Shown here: one piece after another, positions 60,079-64,000 of the stretch
Layout: the number at the start of each line of letters is the position of its first letter
Position numbering within the stretch: the stretch's first letter is position 1
NCBI GenBank assembly: GCA_020848435.1
Contig: JADLAC010000016.1
Coordinates: forward strand, 1-64,000
Source: Burkholderiales bacterium
GTDB lineage: Bacteria; Pseudomonadota; Gammaproteobacteria; Burkholderiales; WYBJ01
Length of the DNA: 64,000 nucleotides
Direction of reading: 5' to 3'
Notes under the pieces: model-generated
Databases searched by the model: none
What the model was told of the DNA's origin: nothing
What the model saw: the letters and a program-made list of their open reading frames with translations, nothing else
Position numbers and translations under genes: made by a program

Positions 60079-60519
60079 CTACCAGCTCGTGATGTCCTGG
60101 GCCTCGCCCGTGCCGCCGGGCCGGCCGTCCTTGCCGTAGGAAATCAGGTCGAACTCGCCATGCTCGCCGGGCGCGCGGTAGACATAGGCATGGCCCCAGG
60201 GATCGAGCGGCACGTCCTTCTGCAAGTACGGCCCGGTCCACTTCGGATTGTTGCCTGGATTCACGCGCAGCACGCCGAGGCCCTCGTCGGTCGACGGATA
60301 GCGACCGAGGTCGAGGCGGTACTGGTCGAGCGCTTTGGCGAAGGCCTCGATCTGCGCTTTCGCGATGCGTATCTCGGACTTCCCGACCTGGCCGAAATAG
60401 CGCGGCGCGACGTACGCCGCCAGCAGGCCGAGAATGACCATGACCACGAGCAACTCGAGCAGCGTGAAGCCGAGCCTGCGTCGTGGCGGGCAGCGTCGAA
60501 AGAGGATCGGGTCGGACAT
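60079..60519 (-). CDS. gspG: Major pseudopilin GspG
   Basis: A 146-residue prepilin with a basic leader ending in RRRLG, then FTLLELLVVMVILGLLAAYVAPRYFG with Glu5 after the cleavage site. The C-terminal part has KWTGPYLQKDVPLDPWGHAYVYR and GEFDLISYGKDGRPGG, the calcium-coordinating signature of GspG. It forms the pseudopilus fibre. It is the first gene of the eleven-gene secretion operon. Confidence 0.95.
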   Translation of the reverse strand: MSDPILFRRCPPRRRLGFTLLELLVVMVILGLLAAYVAPRYFGQVGKSEIRIAKAQIEAFAKALDQYRLDLGRYPSTDEGLGVLRVNPGNNPKWTGPYLQKDVPLDPWGHAYVYRAPGEHGEFDLISYGKDGRPGGTGEAQDITSW

Positions 60520-60715
60520 TGCGCTATCCGGTCATCCGGCGCACCGGCTGCCTGCGAGCCGGCAATTCGCCGAAGACCTCCACGGCAACGGGACGAGCCA
60601 GGGTGACGGCATTATTGGGTGGCGCTGCATGGGTCGTCAAGGAAGAGGCGCCGAAGGCGAGTTCCTCGGCAGGACGAAACGAGATAGCCTGAACGTCGAG
60701 CAGCGGTAACAAGGC

Positions 60716-60744
60716 ACAAAAAAGCCGCCCGAATGAGGCGGCTT
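60716..60744 (-). terminator. Rho-independent terminator
   Basis: Reading the minus strand, an AAGCCGCC/GGCGGCTT stem (60722-60729 with 60737-60744) is followed by six T. It lies 24 bases after the stop of the cohesin-like PEP-CTERM gene and separates that transcript from the secretion operon, whose promoter must therefore lie in 60520-60715. Confidence 0.85.
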
Positions 60745-60767
60745 CTCTGTCGAGGCAACTGCTCGCG

Positions 60768-61343
60768 TCAGGTTCGCCGCCAGAAGCGACGCCCGCTCCA
60801 GCCGGCAATCCCGGCGATCGCGAGCAACAGCGGTGTGCTCGGCTCGGGGACCGACGCGATGGCCGGGATGCACTGCACGTTGCGCGCGCATTTCACGTCG
60901 TTGAACTGGTCGAAGCGAAATCCCTGGAGCGCGGATGCGTCGCCGGCGGCTTGCGCGGTGAACGCGATGGAGAACAAAGGCACCGTCCCGTTGAGTCCCG
61001 CTTGCAGCGTGGCCAAGTCGGCGTCGCTCAGGAACGACAGCTCCAGCACGTCCACCAGGCCGATGTCCAGGACGGAGAGCTGCAAGGAGAGGAAGGCGTT
61101 CGGGTCACCGAGATAGCTGCCGGGATCGAAGGTGACGGCGGTTGCGCTCAGGATGCTGCTGTCGTAGAGGAAATCGAGATCGTAGGCGGCGACGATGTCG
61201 CTCCCCAGCCCCGTGATGCGCACATCCACCGTGAAGCTGTCGGCCGCGTTGAACGTGGTGATCGAGGGCGTGTATTCGAGGATCGGCCCGGCCTGGGTGT
61301 GCGCCGCGATGAGCAGCAGCGCGATCGAAAGAAGCTTCTTCAT
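60768..61343 (-). CDS. PEP-CTERM protein consisting mostly of a cohesin-like domain
   Basis: A 191-residue exported protein. Residues 1-18 are a signal peptide. Residues about 22-150 read as a cohesin-type beta-sandwich (ILEYTPSITTFNAADSFTVD, VAAYDLDFLYDSSILSATAV, LFSIAFTAQAAGD), and a C-terminal PEP-CTERM signal follows (VPEPSTPLLLAIAGIAGW and a basic tail). A CxxxxxC pair lies just before the sorting signal. It is probably surface-anchored by exosortase, which is not in the window. It follows the dockerin-bearing gene by 30 bases, so the two are probably transcribed together. Confidence 0.8.
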   Translation of the reverse strand: MKKLLSIALLLIAAHTQAGPILEYTPSITTFNAADSFTVDVRITGLGSDIVAAYDLDFLYDSSILSATAVTFDPGSYLGDPNAFLSLQLSVLDIGLVDVLELSFLSDADLATLQAGLNGTVPLFSIAFTAQAAGDASALQGFRFDQFNDVKCARNVQCIPAIASVPEPSTPLLLAIAGIAGWSGRRFWRRT

Positions 61344-61373
61344 CGTGATTCTCCCTGTCGTAATGGCCGTGTG

Positions 61374-63200
61374 CTAGGGCGCACAATTCGGCCGGGTGCA
61401 GCGCAAGGTGCACGCGCGGGCATCGTTGACGTTGATGATGCCGTTCTGATCGGCGTCGCGCGGATCGCCCGGCTGGGCGCTCTGGCCGCGGGCCGCGGTA
61501 ATCGCTGCCACATCGATGCGGTCGATGTCGCCGTCCTGATCGATGTCGCAGATACCGAGCGCGGCGCTCGCCAGCGTCAGGTCGTAGAGCACCGGCGACT
61601 GGTTGCCCGTGCTAGCATTGAACGTCACGCGCACCTCGGCGTAGCGCCCGGTCTGGGTGAAGGGCACGTTGTTGAACACTTCACTGAAGAGCTGCCCGCC
61701 CAGGGCCAACGGGCTGTCAGCGCTGCGCACCTCGGTCTTGAGACTCGCCCCTGTCGGGACATTGGCCGTCCAGGACGCCTTGCCCCACTTGGTGCCGGTC
61801 GCACCGCCGTCCTTGACCACCGACCAACTCCCGGTCTTGGTGGTGATGCTGAGCGCCGCCGTCCCCGAGGCATCGCTATAGGTGTAGGGCTCGAAGCCGA
61901 CCGGAATGACGCCGAGGGCGTCGCCATTCGATCCCCGGTACTTCGCCATGTTGTGGCTAGCGCGGTGTACCTGCCAGATGTCGTTGTTGGAATCGGCGAT
62001 CACCCCCCGACTGTCCTGGCCGCCGACCTGGCTGGGTTTGTCCCAGATCACCGTGCCGTCGGGCGCGAACATGGCCACGCCGCCGGTTTGCTTGCTGACC
62101 AGAATGTTGCCGTTGTTGTCCGTCCCGACCGCGTAGGTGCAGTAGTTGACCGTCGCTGGCATCGACGAGTTGTTGGTGCCGTCGTCGACGTGCTGCACGT
62201 AGCTGCGGCAGGAGCCGCCCATGATGACGCGGGTCACGTTGTCCGCGCCCCTGCGCAAGGCGATTCCATAGACGGCGCTCGGCATGGGAATGGAGCGCAG
62301 CGTATGCGGTCCGGCATTGTTGGCGGTGTTCGCGATCCGCGTGAGCACGGCCCGGTTCCAGTTGGCGCCCCAGAGCGTGCCGTTGTGGTCGATCAGGCAA
62401 CCGTAATTCGGCTGCCCGCCGGTGCTCACCGGACCGGCGAGTGTCGAGCCATCGACCGAGCTGATCTTGTAGTACTCGGCATTGTTGTACAGCCCCACCC
62501 ACAGATGCCCGTCGGTGCCGATGCACAGCGCCCTGCCGATGCCGTTGTACCGCGTCATGCCGCCGCCATAGGCGCCATCCGGTACCCGCCGTACCCAGGC
62601 GATGCGCTCGTCCTGGATTTCGCTGGGATCGACCACGCCGTTGCCGTTGGTGTCGACCAGCGGCTTCATTTCGCTCAGTTGAATGAAGCCGTCGTTGTTG
62701 GTGTCGACCGACGTATCCATGACGCCGTTGCCGTTGCGATCGATGAAGCCGTTGTTGAGGATCTTGAACACCGTCGGATGGCCGCCGAACCAGCGGTCCA
62801 GCACGTAGGCATTGCCGTCCTTGTCGACCGCGCTGCGCGAGGGCGCGGGCCCGTTCCAGGCGTCGTGGGTATGCGTGCCGGAATTGAACCAGGTGCGGTA
62901 GCGCGCGATCTCCCGCCCAGGCGATCCGCCGATCTGGGTGGAATCGATTTTCGACAGGGTGTCCTCGCCGGCGTTGGCGATCCAGAGCACCGGGAAGCTG
63001 CTCCCGGTGATATTCAATTGGAGCTGGTGGTTGTTGGGCGCGGCATGATTGACCCCGAGCATCGTGCCCAGGTCGAAATCGGCGTCGACCGTATAGGTCT
63101 GGCTGGCCGGGATCGCCGGCGCGCTGGCGAGCGCCAAGGCGGCGGCGAGGACGGATACGGAAGTGCTGCGCGCACGTGCTTTGGACGAGTTCTTTCTCAT
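61374..63200 (-). CDS. Exported propeller-like protein with C-terminal type I dockerin
   Basis: A 608-residue exported protein. It has a signal peptide (about 1-33) and then a beta-propeller-like body with repeated motifs such as SRSAVDKDGNAYVLDRWFGG, ALCIGTDGHLWVGLYNNAEY and LIDHNGTLWGANWNRAVLTR. Residues about 150-198 have calcium-binding-type repeats (DRNGNGVMD, DTNNDGFIQ, DTNGNGVVD). The final 60 residues hold two F-hand repeats, DIDQDGDIDRIDVAAITAARG and DADQNGIINVNDARACTLRC, a type I dockerin. The order matches exported proteins that bind cohesin partners. It sits next to a cohesin-like PEP-CTERM gene and the cohesin-bearing secretin. Confidence 0.82.
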   Translation of the reverse strand: MRKNSSKARARSTSVSVLAAALALASAPAIPASQTYTVDADFDLGTMLGVNHAAPNNHQLQLNITGSSFPVLWIANAGEDTLSKIDSTQIGGSPGREIARYRTWFNSGTHTHDAWNGPAPSRSAVDKDGNAYVLDRWFGGHPTVFKILNNGFIDRNGNGVMDTSVDTNNDGFIQLSEMKPLVDTNGNGVVDPSEIQDERIAWVRRVPDGAYGGGMTRYNGIGRALCIGTDGHLWVGLYNNAEYYKISSVDGSTLAGPVSTGGQPNYGCLIDHNGTLWGANWNRAVLTRIANTANNAGPHTLRSIPMPSAVYGIALRRGADNVTRVIMGGSCRSYVQHVDDGTNNSSMPATVNYCTYAVGTDNNGNILVSKQTGGVAMFAPDGTVIWDKPSQVGGQDSRGVIADSNNDIWQVHRASHNMAKYRGSNGDALGVIPVGFEPYTYSDASGTAALSITTKTGSWSVVKDGGATGTKWGKASWTANVPTGASLKTEVRSADSPLALGGQLFSEVFNNVPFTQTGRYAEVRVTFNASTGNQSPVLYDLTLASAALGICDIDQDGDIDRIDVAAITAARGQSAQPGDPRDADQNGIINVNDARACTLRCTRPNCAP

Positions 63201-63216
63201 GTCGGCTCCCTGCTGC

Positions 63217-64000
63217 TCAGTGAGTGAATGGTTGCGGGCGCGCTGCGCTCGCCTTCTGCATCGACGCCGGCCGTGCCGGGACCGGCCGTATCATCAGGTC
63301 GTGACCGCTGTTGCGAGTCAGGCGTCGATCGCTCGCTGCCGGCTCCGCCGCGACGGCATAGATCTGCGCCGTGCCGTCGCGCAGGCTGACGAAGTAGATG
63401 GTGCGGCCGTCGGCAGACCAGGCGGGATAGTTGTCTTCATGGGCATTGCGCGTGAGATTGATCGACTCGCTGCCATCGGCGTTCATGACATAGATGTCGC
63501 CGCGCGCGCGCTCGGCGCGGGTATCCGCCTCCCGGCTGGAGACGAACGCGATCCGCTTGCCGTCGGGCGACCACACGGGGGAAGCGTTGCTGTAGACGTT
63601 GTCGGTGAGCTTCTTCGGCTCGGAGCCATCGAAGGCGACCGAATGGATGTTGAGCGTGACGCCGCTCGACTCGAGATAAATGAGGCGCTTGCTGTCCGGC
63701 GACCAGAGCGGAGACAAGACCTGCCTCGTGGTCAGCTTGGCGGTGACGCTGGTGGCCGCGCCGCCCGCGATCGGCATGACGAACACGTCGGTGCGGCCCA
63801 AATCGCCGAAGCCGATATACGCGATCCAGCGGCCATCGGGCGAAAGCACGGGCGTGCCTTTGTCGTGCTCGCTACCGCTCAGTTGCCGTAGATTGCCGCC
63901 GTCGGCGTCCATGACGTAGAAGTTCGACCAGCGGCTGCGATTGGATCGAAAGACGATGCGCCCATCGGGCGTCCACACTGGCGAATTGTCGGCACCGCGA
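63217..64000 (-). CDS. TolB-like beta-propeller protein, 3' part (5' end outside window)
   Basis: The C-terminal 260 residues of a propeller protein. Repeated WSPDGKRIAFVSSR, LSPDGRWIAYIG and WSADGRTIYFVS blades match TolB/PD40-type WD40-like repeats. The frame continues past the window edge. The stop lies 16 bases before the dockerin-bearing gene, so it is probably the first gene of a three-gene transcript with the dockerin and cohesin-like proteins. Whether a signal peptide exists cannot be seen. Confidence 0.8.
   Translation of the reverse strand, partial: RGADNSPVWTPDGRIVFRSNRSRWSNFYVMDADGGNLRQLSGSEHDKGTPVLSPDGRWIAYIGFGDLGRTDVFVMPIAGGAATSVTAKLTTRQVLSPLWSPDSKRLIYLESSGVTLNIHSVAFDGSEPKKLTDNVYSNASPVWSPDGKRIAFVSSREADTRAERARGDIYVMNADGSESINLTRNAHEDNYPAWSADGRTIYFVSLRDGTAQIYAVAAEPAASDRRLTRNSGHDLMIRPVPARPASMQKASAARPQPFTH

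Noticed and set aside
1-64000. CRISPR arrays, tRNA or rRNA genes, integrases, phage genes
   Set aside because: None was seen on either strand; the regular repeats found are not spaced like CRISPR and no tRNA-like cloverleaf was recognised.

Overview
The window looks like chromosomal DNA of a GC-rich betaproteobacterium (Burkholderiales-type), probably environmental. The signs are three orphan Bug/TctC-type tricarboxylate-binding receptors, many acyl-CoA enzymes, a class I PHA synthase, PEP-CTERM sorted proteins, a fused isobutyryl-CoA mutase and a single-operon type II secretion locus. No tRNA, rRNA, CRISPR array, transposase or phage gene was seen. Most genes are on the minus strand in tight operons with ATGA-type overlaps.

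Layout. (1) 213-4238: fused isobutyryl-CoA mutase IcmF and an SDR that starts one base after it. (2) 4363-4614: 5' fragment of a metallo-beta-lactamase gene. (3) 4654-10818: an unusual three-gene export-like cassette, in transcription order a GAF-HlyD adaptor, an M50 peptidase fused to a HlyD-like barrel, and a shortened SecA-like ATPase. (4) 11040-13902: PHA synthase with a metallo-hydrolase. (5) 14266-20838: isovaleryl-CoA dehydrogenase, a fibro-slime/PEP-CTERM protein, gamma-glutamyltransferase, a hydroxyacyl-CoA dehydrogenase and a histidine phosphatase. (6) 20935-32516: a long minus-strand catabolic block with a BadI-like ring hydrolase, an AliA-like CoA ligase, acyl-CoA dehydrogenase, SDR, two hydroxyacyl-CoA dehydrogenase-type proteins, a family III CoA-transferase, a racemase-like protein, an exported methyltransferase and a DHDPS-like aldolase. 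Together these resemble an alicyclic-acid (cyclohexanecarboxylate-type) pathway. (7) 32721-41909: a second accessory catabolic region with an amidohydrolase-fold protein lacking its metal ligands, MmgE/PrpD, two Bug receptors, a PRISE-type reductase, two EthD-like proteins, an FAD oxidoreductase and an Asp/Glu racemase-family enzyme. (8) 42110-50776: MFS transporter, EgtB with a VanZ-like protein, a ceramidase-like membrane protein, a second MmgE/PrpD, DUF1993, Ldh_2-type dehydrogenase, methylmalonyl-CoA-epimerase-like protein and a crotonase.

(9) 50918-60519 is an eleven-gene type II secretion-like operon (gspG, gspF, gspE, PilM/N/O/P-like genes, secretin, three more pseudopilins). The secretin carries a C-terminal cohesin-like domain. 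Directly upstream lie a PEP-CTERM protein that is mostly a cohesin-like domain, an exported propeller-like protein ending in a type I dockerin, and a TolB-like propeller cut by the window edge. A secretin with a cohesin beside an exported dockerin protein is the most interesting arrangement here; the SecA/M50/GAF-HlyD cassette is the second.

Intergenic DNA holds several repeat-like structures: a 131-bp element with terminal inverted repeats (31138-31268), related REP-like palindromes at two distant sites (21921-22022 and 50862-50905), an 80-bp hairpin overlapping the secretin stop codon (52438-52517), and a diverged direct duplication after the isovaleryl-CoA dehydrogenase gene (15441-15704). 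All functional calls are by eye from motifs; no database search was run.
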